This document shows positions 11,606-23,600 of a stretch of 64,000 nucleotides of DNA, one piece after another; position 1 is the stretch's first letter, and every line of letters begins with the position of its first letter. The stretch is from positions 62,001-126,000 of the forward strand of contig JAANDG010000168.1 of assembly GCA_036852015.1 (NCBI GenBank), given 5' to 3'. The notes under the pieces are model-generated. The model was given only the letters and a program-made list of their open reading frames with translations. It searched no databases and had not been told where the DNA came from. A program made the translations under genes and the position numbers. The stretch comes from Pelodera strongyloides. Its lineage: Eukaryota > Nematoda > Chromadorea > Rhabditida > Rhabditidae.

Positions 11606-12815
11606 GAAAGCGTAGGAGTCAAAGCAGGTTCGTGAACTTCTTTATTAAACATTTTAAAACCAAAATAGATTTTCCTATAAATGCGTATAGTTGGTTGGTT
11701 CGTTTTTTTCATGCGAACCGCATCCTCAACCACAATGTATGTTATGAAATCAGGGAATGTTTCAATTTTTCGAAAGTAACGCCGTAAAAAGAAACAGACT
11801 TGCAATCTTTAGCTGAACGCGGCAAATGGGAACGCTGCGGTCGCACTGACTATGAGCGCGAAAATTGCGCGAGGGTGTTGCCGCGCACACTCTTTTCCTC
11901 AGGATAAGTAAAAACCTTCTTGCAGTGAAGAATCGACTGGTCGTCTAACTTTACTGCGCCCATCAGCGTCGCGAGTGATACGCTCTAGTTTCAGGTAGGC
12001 GGGCTAGAATCTACAAGCCGACCTATTTAACCTGACAATTCGTCTTTTCTTATATGCACCAGATTGAAATTATGTTTCACCATCTTACTGTATGCATACA
12101 CTTGTGGTCGAGGGTGTGTTAACGCTAAATTAAAGTTAAATTTAAAATTCGCTACGTCATTGAGGAGACTCGGGCGGTGTGCGGCGACAACCTGGCGCTC
12201 CTCTTTCTTGCCGCGAGCGCGATCACATCCCTGCGGCCTACCGCACAATTTTCACTTAAAAAGAGCGCAGTAGCACACTGAAATACGTGCTAGGATGAAA
12301 TTACGATTCTTTTCTAGTATACGCACAATCGGGTTTTAGCCGATGATATGAATCCATTAATCAATACAATACAATATATGAATTACACACGTCATGTAAG
12401 TTCTGGTCAATAAATATATAGTCTAATCAATAACCTGAACCGTTCTTCAGGTCGATGACTCCTACCCGATATCGCACGGGCAGCCAGCGAAACGAGGCCG
12501 AGATTTGCCTGAAGGGCAAGGGACGGAGCACGGTGACTTTTGCCAGAAAGAGTGATAACTTTGTCGTCTAATTGGTCACAATCACTAGAAGAGAGGTTTG
12601 CACTCTCTTCGCACACAAAAGATTCGAACGCGACGCCCTTAGATAGAACGCGCGGAAAGCACGGCACAAACTTCTCGGCAACGCTGCGGCAAACAATATT
12701 TTCCCATGTCACTGCTTTTCACCTAAACCGTTGCGGCGCGCAACTTATAGTTACTGCGCGTATGTAATCGTGGCGTGTTGTAGAACAAAAATCCAGGAAG
12801 CTAATATACAAGCCT

Positions 12816-12862
12816 TCTCTCTCTCACTCTCTCTCTCTCTTTATCTCTCTCTCTCTCTCTCT
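12816..12862. repeat. CT microsatellite
   Basis: A nearly pure (CT)n tract interrupted by TTTAT. Confidence 0.9.
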
Positions 12863-12987
12863 CGCATACGCCCTGCTATCACTTACCTAGAAACCATCGA
12901 GACATATTCGCATTTCGGAACAAAACCATGTTCTCAATCTATTACACGAGTTTGTGTTCTCCACGATTATTATGTTACCGGTCAGTG

Positions 12988-13158
12988 AAATATAGGTCGG
13001 TTTTTGAAACATATCGAGTACACCAGCATGTTTATACAGATACAGTGCATGCAAATGACCATAAATAAAAATAAAAATTCGAGCTAAATTCGAGCAAATT
13101 AGCATAAATTCAGTTGTCCGCGATGCATTTCAAAAACCGGCCGGTATTTTGCTTTAAT
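12988..13158. mobile_element. MITE family A copy (GGCCGG TIR)
   Basis: A short non-coding element with ~33-bp terminal inverted repeats. The right end reads ATGCATTTCAAAAACCGGCC then GGTATTTTGCTTTAA; the left end has lost its outer bases. The internal AT-rich part contains ATTCGAGCTAAATTCGAGCA as in other copies. No transposase is encoded. Confidence 0.85.
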
Positions 13159-13525
13159 GGTTTTGTTTCAGGTAATGCAGACATCACTAAAGCGTCGAAG
13201 TCTCGACTCCCAGCATCCATCTATAGTATAAAAGCCCAAGTTTATAGCCTCCCCCGGTTTATTTCTTCTGAAGTTTATAGGCTGGTGTGTAAACTGTAAA
13301 CTCTTCTGCTGAAACAACAACATTCTTAGTAACGTAAAATTTCATGCAGCTTCTCTATGTTCACAGTTCACACCGTAGCGGAAAACCCTTAGCGCTAAGA
13401 AAACGTGAACGGCTTAGGCTTAGGGCTTAGAACACTTATAATATAATATGGTTTATTGGTAGACAATAAATAACAAAAAAAGGGCATGCAGAGTAATAAT
13501 GAACCACTAATGTCGACCAACAGGA

Positions 13526-13577
13526 ACCCTAAGATACAGCGCTTCACAACGCATGTAAAGCGCTGTATCTTAGGGTT
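13526..13577. repeat. Perfect 20-bp-stem hairpin
   Basis: AACCCTAAGATACAGCGCTT is followed after a 10-12 base loop by its reverse complement AAGCGCTGTATCTTAGGGTT. A related single arm with adjoining GCGTTGTGAAGCG lies near 51323-51352. Confidence 0.85.
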
Positions 13578-14097
13578 ACACCATACGAGACTGATTTAAA
13601 ATTAATTGAATTATGAATGTAGAACATTATTTTTTACCCGCATACGTCTTTTATCTCGATATTGTGATCTCTATATCCGACGAAACGCTTTGAATAAAGA
13701 ATTTATTAAAGTCTATGATAATAATATTAATAAAACAAAGACGTCGCACTCTTAAAATTTATTGCTATACAACGAAAAAGAAGTTCTTCGCAAGCTTTTA
13801 ATAAAACGACCTGGCAAAAGTTACGAGAAAAGTTGAACTACAAACTACATTCGTAACCAGTCAGCTGATCAGCAGAAAGTAGAAAACCAAAAATCAATAA
13901 TCAATCAATATGATTAACACGCGCCGTCTACTGTAAATATTAAAATATACATAAAAGATGCAAAAGCACGGTTCAAACTATAAACTATAAGCTCCAAGCG
14001 GCAAATATCACGTTCCCTAAGCAATCACACATAAATAAACAAAAACTATTTTTATTCACTTATTAATACGGCAAGCAACTATTCAAATTAAAGCGGT

Positions 14098-14233
14098 ATG
14101 GCACGTGGTTTGAGAAAGGCACGCTGTGCTGGATCAGTACATTTTCTTTCTGCGCCCTTGTGGGTTCAGAATAGAACACAGTGGAATGCAGTTTCCCAGC
14201 ATACGTTTCAAAACCACGTGCCACACCGCTTCA
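14098..14233. mobile_element. MITE family D copy (CACGTGG TIR)
   Basis: The left end TTAAAGCGGTATGGCACGTG and right end AAACCACGTGCCACACCGCT are inverted repeats. About 135 bp, non-coding; the open frame over it is an artefact. Confidence 0.85.
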
Positions 14234-16072
14234 AATTTGCTAATATTGGTCACAAATTGATGACGACAAGCAAAAGTTCCAAACTTTCCTACAGTAAGGA
14301 TTCCGATGCCGTACGCACGAAGCCGGGAGTAGCCTCCCCAAGCCTCCCGCGGAAGGTAAGAGGAAAAGAAAGAGCGGGACACAGAGTGAAAATCCCCCGC
14401 TAGACTCCCGGTTGCCGTGCATACGGCTAGACTAGTTCCGGGCTTATTGTCCCGGGAATTTTTCCCGGCACGGATCGTGCATGCAGTGTCCGTTCGGTTA
14501 CACAGATACAGGTCAATATAAACTATAAACTACTCACATGGAATGACAAAGAACACGCACACAAATCATAGGTTCTAGAATGCACTAGAATGCCGTACTA
14601 CGTCGAAACTACTGAAGGGGTCTATACCAAACAAGGCGAGATCAGTAGCGATAGCAAAAAGTTGGCGCGGGCAGGAATCGTACCCGAGGAGGGGAAACCC
14701 CCACATCACGACTAGGTGAACTGAAATTTCATCCCAAGGGAAAGGCTGATCTGGAGGAGTTCCCAACAAAATACAATACCTATATGAGACTGTCAATGGA
14801 AATGTACTATATTGGTATGAAGTGGTAAGAAATGTTTAGTGGTAGAGTCAAAGGTCAGAAGATTCAGGTTGAAGCCAGGGAATAAAATATGTCAGATCGT
14901 ATTCCCACAGGACTGATGTATTCCCATTCCCAGAAGAACCTCGTTCCTATTGGGAATAGTTTCTCACCGGGAGAAGAACCGTTTTCTGTCTGTCAAACAA
15001 TGCTGATCGTGAGGATACCGCCCTGCGAGACCACGTAGCGACACTTCTAAATAGGAACAACGTACTAGTTAAACTTATCGAGAAGATTAGTGAGGTAAGG
15101 TAAGGCTAATGTTATGGAGAGGCCGTTACCAAGGTAAACCCTCCTCATATTACAATTCTGTCACATCGGTCGACCTTCCTTCCGCGCACTGGACACGAAC
15201 TACCGCTTGAATTAGCATAAAATAACTCCACCAACCCTCAGTAGCGACTGTATATACGGTATTCTGCATGCATTTCAGAAAGGACAAGGGGGAAACTGAC
15301 ATAAATCTTCATCAACTAGTTAGAAATATCGGCTCTCATGCACACATACACAGTTGGGGTCGGAAGTGCGACAGGAGTCATTCTTGCGGAAGGGTGCATA
15401 ATAGAAAACGAGCACTACGAAGTGTCGACGTTTTCGACACAACGCCACGCTCTGAGTTACGTCTGCCCTGAATAGTCTCACAATATGCTAATTACATCCA
15501 TTATCCAACGGCAAACGGGCGGACCGTCGGCAAATGGTCACCCAAGTTATCGATGCCAGAATGGGGTTTCAGTGAAAACCATTTGACGACCGGTCACCAA
15601 ACAGTTTTCAGTCTTCTCAGCGGTTCCGCCCACTTTACGTTCCATATTAACAGACCGAGCATAGAATATGTAAATGCAAGTATAGTTTTTTTTAAAGCAC
15701 ACGACAAATACGCACATACAGGCAGTTACTCACAATTAACATTCATTTTGTGTCGTTTTCAAAGTCATTAAATATTGAACTTTAAATAACACAAACAGTT
15801 ACTTGATAAGTAAGCGAGGTACAGTATCTCCAAAGCACATCAACTGTTAGCAAACGATGTGTATTCTAAAAAGCACAAACTACCGTAGTACCGGAAATAT
15901 TTGAAAATCTTCTCACGATAACTGGTGCAGACACAAGACCGGTTGATTGATGTTAGTTGTTTGTTGGGGTTAGTTCCACATATACGGTGGTAAGCTCCGG
16001 ACATTGTTAGACAGCACAGCCCTCTCATAGCCGAGTCTGAAAGCACACAAAGCCTAAGCCATCTTTCGAACA

Positions 16073-16208
16073 ATAAAGCGATATGGCACGTGGTTTGGAA
16101 ACGATGTTGAGCAACTGCATTCCTATGTTCTACCTGCAGACTTAGCGCTCCAACGGAAAATAGTAGTGCATGGAAATGCAGTTGTACGTTTCACACCACT
16201 TTACTTCA
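16073..16208. mobile_element. MITE family D copy, diverged
   Basis: The left end TAAAGCGATATGGCACGTGG is intact; the right end (CGTTTCACACCACTTTACTT) is eroded. Confidence 0.75.
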
Positions 16209-17667
16209 AAAACCTCTTATTTGGTAGTTCTATCAAAGTAAATAGTAAATAACACTAGTTTTCCACACAACATCCTAAACGCTGTGCAAAGCTATTGTAA
16301 ATAAATATAATGTTAAATGTTCGTATTTTACATTTTGCAATTTGTTAAAGCATTGTTTTTCCAATTCTATGCTCTATGTACAATCCAAGCCACATACAAA
16401 AATTCACTATAACTATTAAACAAGCAAACAAATACAAGTATTAACGGTGCAATGGTGCTGAATTATTATATGAAACAAAACAAACAATGAACTCAATAGA
16501 AAATGTGTCTACTCACCAAACTAAACCCATATTTCACATAAACTTTATTAATTATTGCATAGTACAGCCGAGAAGGAAACGAAACAGGTAAGTAGTTCGC
16601 TTATTGCTGATTTACTGTACAGAATAGGGTCCGATATGCTAATTTGGTCCTTACGCAATTCCAAAAACACGGTTCGCGAAGTCGTCACGCATACGCGTGC
16701 GCCAGAGGTGCGCCAAGTGCATCGTTCGCGCGCCCCTGGCACACCCGTCGCGCACACTCCGACTCCCCCGACTAGTATATTTTGCAGTTTGGCATAGAAC
16801 TCTGAAGACCAATTAGCATACCTTCCCGATTCCCAGTATTTCGCAATTCAACACACAATCTATTAGAGAGTGCAAATACACAAAGAAAGAGAGAAGAGAG
16901 AAGCGTGTCACAAACTAGAAATTGGAAATATTGCTTTACTATTTCCTTATCTTATATTTATATAAGTGAAGCAGCAATTAGTTATTAAGAAAATTTAAAT
17001 AAATAAAAGTTGTGCATTGTAAGTAAAACAACACGAAGTGTATACACAAACAGAATAGAATAGAAGCTAGGCTAGGAATATTTATATTAGGTAAAACAAC
17101 AATTATCTCTCAAGTAAAAGAAAAAAAGACAGATAGCACAAAAAAAAGAACGCAGTAAAGCTATAACATATAGCAAAACATAAAATAACTAAGTATAAGC
17201 GTGAAAACCGGTACACTATTAGGACAGTTGGAAGAGCTATAACCATAGCTATAGTTACATCAGTAAAAATCTAGCCGCCAACAAAATGTAGCTAACATAA
17301 GGATTTTTCACAATGGCCCCTTATCGCAGTACACACAGCGTACTAACTATATAGACCACCGACTAGTCAATAAATAAGGCAAACACCGACCATAACCACC
17401 AATACTTTCCAGCCCAACTAACTGACCAGCGAGAAACCTAATTCTAAATCACCACTAACTCACTAACTACATCAACGCAGCTTCGAACACATACCCAGAA
17501 ACCCAGAACTTATCGAACATCTAGGGTTATGGTAACGGTTAAACAACATGGCAAAAGTAGGCTGCGCTGATGTATACGTGCCAGTAGGCAACTCTCTCTC
17601 TGGCCGGCTATCTTAGGCTACGTGTCGGTGGGGTATAGTTATATTGGTTTAATGTAAAATCTCGGTT

Positions 17668-20600
17668 CTATACGTTGACAGGCTGATCACTTACGACTTC
17701 GGATTCGGGTTCCTCGGCCAGTGCCGATGTGGAAGGATCGGTACGCGCGGACGTCGATCCACCGAATAGACGCTCCACCTAGAAAACAATCGATAAGTCG
17801 AAGAACCGATCAAAATATAAAGCGGTATGGCACGTGGATTTAAAAAGGTATGCTGGAGAACTGCATTACTACGTATTAGATTTTCTTCAGTCCTCTTCCG
17901 GGTGCAGTTTTCCAGCACGCGTTTCGAAACCACACATGTCAAACTGCTACGAGTGATATAATCCCGATTGACATACACACTGGAATGAATCCTCCCATGA
18001 AACTTAACTTTTCCGATAAGAACTACTCAATTACCATTGGGACACCAGTGTGCCTGTCAATCTACCCAAAATTCCTCCCATATGAAAGAAAGGAAAACCG
18101 TAAAATCTGAAGTGAACAAATATGAACTCTGAGCAAAGAAGCAAAAGCTAGTTGCTCAGTGAGCAGAATTTCAAGAAAATTACCAGTGGGTAAATCAAGA
18201 TAGTTTCGATCCCACTATACTATTGCAGCGCAAATAAAGCAACCAAACAAAAGCAAGGGGTTTTCCCAAAAATTCCCGAAAAAGTACAAAAAATCTATAA
18301 TTTTAAGAATCCCAAAAAATTCCCACAGTTCCTCCCTACTCGTAGTCGCCACGCAAATCACCTCTGACTGATACTGAAGTGAGGATGAGGTCGAGAAATT
18401 TGCATTAAAGCGAAATACTGGCCGGTTTTTGAAACGCACCGGGACACAGGCATTCTTAAGCAAAAGAGCATAAATTAGAAAACAAATCGAGCTGTATTCG
18501 AGTAAATTAGCATAAATACGTAGGAACTCAGATGCCCACGACGCGTTTCAAAAACCGGCCGGTATTTCGCTTAAAGTCCCTCGCATACTCTCTCTCCTTC
18601 TCATCTCTTCTCTCCTCTCTCGCTTCTCATTCACGCCCTATCACCTCTGTCGCACTCTCACTGGGGTTACATAGGAAATAAAAAATAGTAAGTCAATCAT
18701 TTGGTTCAACACCCTGCAGCGAGTTGATAAAAACAATCTAGAAATGTTAGTTCCAGTTCCAAATCCAATGTTGAAGACGGGTTCACAGTACAAAAGTACA
18801 CAACAACAAACAACAAAATAAAGAACGGAACATTAAAATAATAATAACAAAATATTCAATAACACTACAAATCACCCACCTTCTTCTCCTTGGGCTTGTT
18901 CGCCAACAATTCCTGCGTGTCCTGTCTATTGTACGACCTTCTTACCGTACCTCTGACCATCGATGGCACTACATCCCTTGGAGTAGCCGGCTCATCTTCA
19001 CCCAAGCTTCTGCGTGCGGGCGCTCGGCGCCGTGAAGGACTGTGCTTCAGCGCTGAAACGGATGAATAAGTAAAACTGTAAGCAAGCACTCGCGCTCTTA
19101 AAGCGACATAGCACGTGGTTTTTTGAAACGTAAGATCTAGCTCGCCAAATGCTTGGGTGCAGTGTTCAGTTCAATTCTGCGTAGGAAGGACACAGAAGTT
19201 CACGTAAATGCATTTTTCCGGTATACGCTTCAAGCTCGCAAACCACGTGACATAGCGCTTTAATATTTAATCACCGGGAATTCCGTAATGATCCTATAAT
19301 AGTAAGCAATTGACAATTGCTAGCGCAAAAGTGTACTGTACAAACTACTCGGCAAACGTGAAAACAAGCAAACAAATGATGATATAAAACATTAGAAAAC
19401 CTGTGTGTGGTGATCTCACTTTCACTGAATTCACTCGCATCCCTATGTGAGTTATAAAGGTAAGCAGAACAGAAACAATCATTCTATAACAGTCCTCCTC
19501 TGCTTTTCAAATTTTAAAACCGAGGAAATTCCTCAACTACAAATTATCTCAAGATCCGAAACAACTTAAACTTCTACTCTACTAACTACAAACTGCACTA
19601 AATACACTATACTTCGCAAAAAAAGACAAAAGCGCAAAGCAAAACGTACAATTGGCTACTAGACACGTTCAGGGGTTTAGGTGTACAAACTTCACAATAA
19701 CTGAAGGGGACTAAACAATTAATTTGAATTATGCTATGAATAGGTTGGCTCAGCCTAGGGTATCCTTGTCTCTTGTCTGATTATAAATATTTTCGCTATT
19801 GCTACCCAATAAACCTACCTAAACTTCTAAAGGTGCCTTCCTAAACTTCTAAAACGCCATTCAAATCAAAACCAAATAAATGAAACCGAAAAACGTCCTA
19901 TTTCCACGCGAACATAGGACATTTCTACCCGATCAACAAATCATGAAAATCATCGGAAAAGTACTTGTACTTACTTATATGACCATAAATCCAAGAACAA
20001 CAGCTAGATGAATCACGCCCTTCTTAAAACTAAACAACTAATTATAATATGGTGGTTTCACAACACGTAGGGTCACACACTCACACACACATACAACCTT
20101 GCAAACTGGAGGCAAAAAAAGACAAATTATAGGCAATTAAAAATGCTCAAAGTACAAAAATGCAAGCACGCACGCAAACCACGGAAGTGGATCACATGAT
20201 CACAATATCAAAAAGCCGTGTGCACAACTAGTGTTTTGGATGGAGGCTCGTATACACAAAAATTGCTAATTCTCCGTATGTTATTAAAGCGGTATGGAAC
20301 GGAACGTGGTTTGTAAAACGTATGCTGGACAGGACACCTGTTCGCGTGCATTATATGCAAAGTTCTGTGTGAATGTGAAGAAAAAATGCATATAATAATG
20401 TTAGCTGTAAGGTATACGTTTCAAAACCACGTATCACACCACACCTTCCTCGGGCGTTAGGAGTTAGGACCCACTTCAGAAACCAAAAATCGACCATTAC
20501 ATCAATACATCGTTTCATAACATTCACTAGTCTCAGCTCCCATCCAAACTAAGAATAACGCACGAAAACTGAGCAGCCAATCAAAATAAAATACAAAACA

Positions 20601-23600
20601 CGAGTGGGGGTGTTAAGCAACGCATGATACCTAAGAACGAATGGACCAGCGTGCGGAACTTGCCACCCTGTGCCGCAACGCCGACCGCAATCCCAGTCGC
20701 CACACGTCCGACGGCTAGATTGAGGGAAAGAGTAATATAATCATGTGAACAATGAGTATGCGATAAGAAAAAAAGAAAGGTCCTTCAAGACAGGAACCGA
20801 CAGAAAAGACAACGGCAAATTGAAACTGTCAGAAATTGGATACACAAGGACAAAGAGAGTCTCATGATAGAACGCCACATATTAGCTTAAAGCGAAATAC
20901 CGGCAGGTTTTTGAAACGCATCGCGGACAGCTGAATTCTTACGTATTTATGCAAATTTGCTCGAATGTAGCTCGATTTTCGATTTTTTATTCGAATTTAT
21001 GTTTATTTGCATAAGCTGCATAAGAATGCTGATGTACTCGATGCGTTTCAAAAACCGGCCGGAATTTCGCCTTAAGTGACGAACAATGTATGCATCTAAC
21101 TGATGTGATGAACACAAATTCTCACTCGATGAGATCATGACATGAGATGGTAAGAAATGATGACAAACCCCGCAAGAAAGAAAGTAAACAATTTAATTAC
21201 CAAAAAACAACCAACTGGCCGCACCAAACAACAATAAATAAACAACGTTTAACATTAACGTTATCATTTATCATTAGTTAACAAAAAAAAAAAAAAAAAA
21301 TAAAGACTCACCCAATTTCTTGAAAACGCTCTCCTCCATAAAGGTCAAGAAGCGTTGGGAGTAAAATTTCGGATTGTGCACTGATATGGTATCCTGAAAC
21401 GATTCATAATGAAAACTTATATTCAGTAAAGGATGCATCTACAAGTCTACAATACGTTTACTCGTTCTCAGAAAAAAATGGATTTGTCGGCGGGGGAACA
21501 AATTAACAAATTTGAGTGGAGGTTAGCCTCACAAAACGCAAAAATTCTCATCCAAACTCTAATCAATCAATGATTCTGAACAAAGATGCTGATGCTGATG
21601 CACTTAATAAAGAAAATAAATCTCACCCCATCATGAAGAATACTTTTCCACGTGTGCTCGAACTTCTTCAACAGACGGTAATTCTGAATGATGTTTTATT
21701 GGATAAAAAATGGTGAATTTATGGCAAACATTAAACAAAAAGCTCCAGGCTCAAAGGTAACCTTCAACCGGAACTCCGAAACTAACGGAGACAGGCTGCA
21801 ATGTCTACAACCCCCGCGTACAACCACGCAAGGGGAGAAAGGGCGCAATGGACAAAACCTAATATTGAAGTAACACCAAACATCCACAAAATCAACATAA
21901 CTAATAACCAAAATTCAAAAGCGCACCTGCAAAATATCAATGATTCCCAGAAACAATATTATCCGGTCTCCATTCGCATTTCTGGCCGGAACACCTCCGA
22001 AAGCGGTCACTGCGTCGCTATTTGAGGTGGAGCCTTTCATACCTTCCCACACGGAGAATTTCGACTTGAGAGCCTAGAATAAAGGAAATTTCTAAAAAAA
22101 ATATAAACTTTCACTTTCGTCTCGTAAGGTTACCTGCTGGAGGATAGGTGTTATTGAGATCGTGAGCAGGATGAAAGCATACCCACGATACCGAGCGAGA
22201 GTTTTCAGTTAGCAAGGAGGGAGGGAAGTACATTTGTTGAAAATGCGCAAGTCTACTCCTACGGCAATGTATCTTATTTAACCGATCAAGGAGAACAAAA
22301 GAAAACGGTATAATCATAGGTTCTAATAAGCCAAACACGTTTCTAAATTAAGTTTGATATAACAATAACTATGTATGCTCGTGTCATCAAGAAACACGCA
22401 CGTCAGATTCTTTCACTGTGCACTGTTCACTTCATCACTCCAGTGTTCCAGGCTCCAAGGTAATGTACACAATGAAAAAAAAAGATGATAAAATTAAAAT
22501 AATGCTCAAACCTTATGTTCATTTCCGGTTCTGCTCGTCGATGGCATGTCCCCGTCATCTTGGTCTTCACTGTCACTGCGCATCTGCAATTTATTATATG
22601 AAAGAAAAGAACATCCTTTATCATAAGCACATTCACACAATGCTAAAAAAAATTATCATTGTTAAAAAAATTAGTATACTGTTAAAAAAACAATAAATAA
22701 TTGATAATTACCTGATTTCCCTGTGTGCCTTCTTGAATATCAACATTATGAATACCGACCAATAAGGAATAGTCCATAATTTTGAAAGCCTCAAGAACCT
22801 AAAACACGACAAATAAGAAATATATAGGGTTTTTTCCAAAAAGGCCACTGGCTCGACTGTCACTCTACATTCTGTATTCTGGCAGTAATAACTACGAGAT
22901 TATCGTATGGACGAACATTCGGTGAAAATTGATATTAAGGAGAATATGCAATTTTTTTTTGTTGTTCTAATGCAAAAATAGGACACATGTGTCGGATAGT
23001 GAATAGTAGACTTCTTTAGCAGGTCACAAATACGCAATAACATCCACTTCCAAAAAAAATCGACCTTATTATTAGTGAACAATTGAGGATGACTACAATG
23101 AAAATAACCGCTGCTAAATATGAACTCACCAGCGCATCTCGCTGCAAAGTTGAGAGTAAAGCATCGTAAACTGACGGCTCCAAATCCAAACCGTTCTGAA
23201 TAATAATCTCATGCAATGACTGACTCCAAAACTTGTATAATTGTAAGTTGACTGACATTAAAGCGAAATGCCAGCTCCCTTGGAAAATTTGCATATGATA
23301 AGCAAATCCTATGTATCCTATGCTAATTTTGCGCGATAGCCGTGGACGATCGCGCAAAATTAGCATGATACATAGGATTTGCTTATCATATGCAAATTTT
23401 CCAAAGGAGCTGGCATTTCGCTTTAAAAAAATATTAGAAAACACAGAAATCAAAGTGTTTCGCGGATCCAATAAAAAACTATTTGCGAAGGTATGGAACT
23501 CACGATTGGTTGCCAGTTAGAAATGCCAAACCCATCACTGAATTGCGTTGGAGGTTTAACAATGAATAAATCACGTAAAACAAACAGTAAAAAAGCCGTA

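Larger units (their letters stand above)
11606..17667. other. 6-kb stretch with no recognised gene
   Basis: No exon chain could be supported on either strand between the receptor stop and the PIP 5-kinase stop. The stretch holds a CT microsatellite (12816-12862), MITEs at 12988-13158, 14098-14233 and 16073-16208, a 20-bp-stem hairpin at 13526-13577 and GC-rich palindromes near 14390-14480. Part must be 3' UTR of the two flanking convergent genes. A GC-rich patch at 16670-16790 is open in two frames but has no exon context. Confidence 0.6.

Noticed and set aside
14098..14403. Open frames of ~100 and ~82 codons around 14.1-14.4 kb
   Set aside because: They run through a family D MITE and lack splice signals and coding character.
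16548..16797. Opposed ~70-80-codon frames in a GC-rich patch
   Set aside because: Open on both strands with no linking exons. More likely a GC-rich repeat or UTR.
20630..20707. Possible extra PIP 5-kinase exon (GC-rich, open, with CTAG acceptor)
   Set aside because: The flanking exons 21312-21393 and 18880-19052 already join in phase and match the family order. Two frames are equally open.
21396..21926. Apparent loss of the PIP 5-kinase specificity loop between IIDILQ and DTISVH
   Set aside because: A 57-bp exon at 21627-21683 with good splice sites encodes [13 protein letters not shown], so the loop is present.
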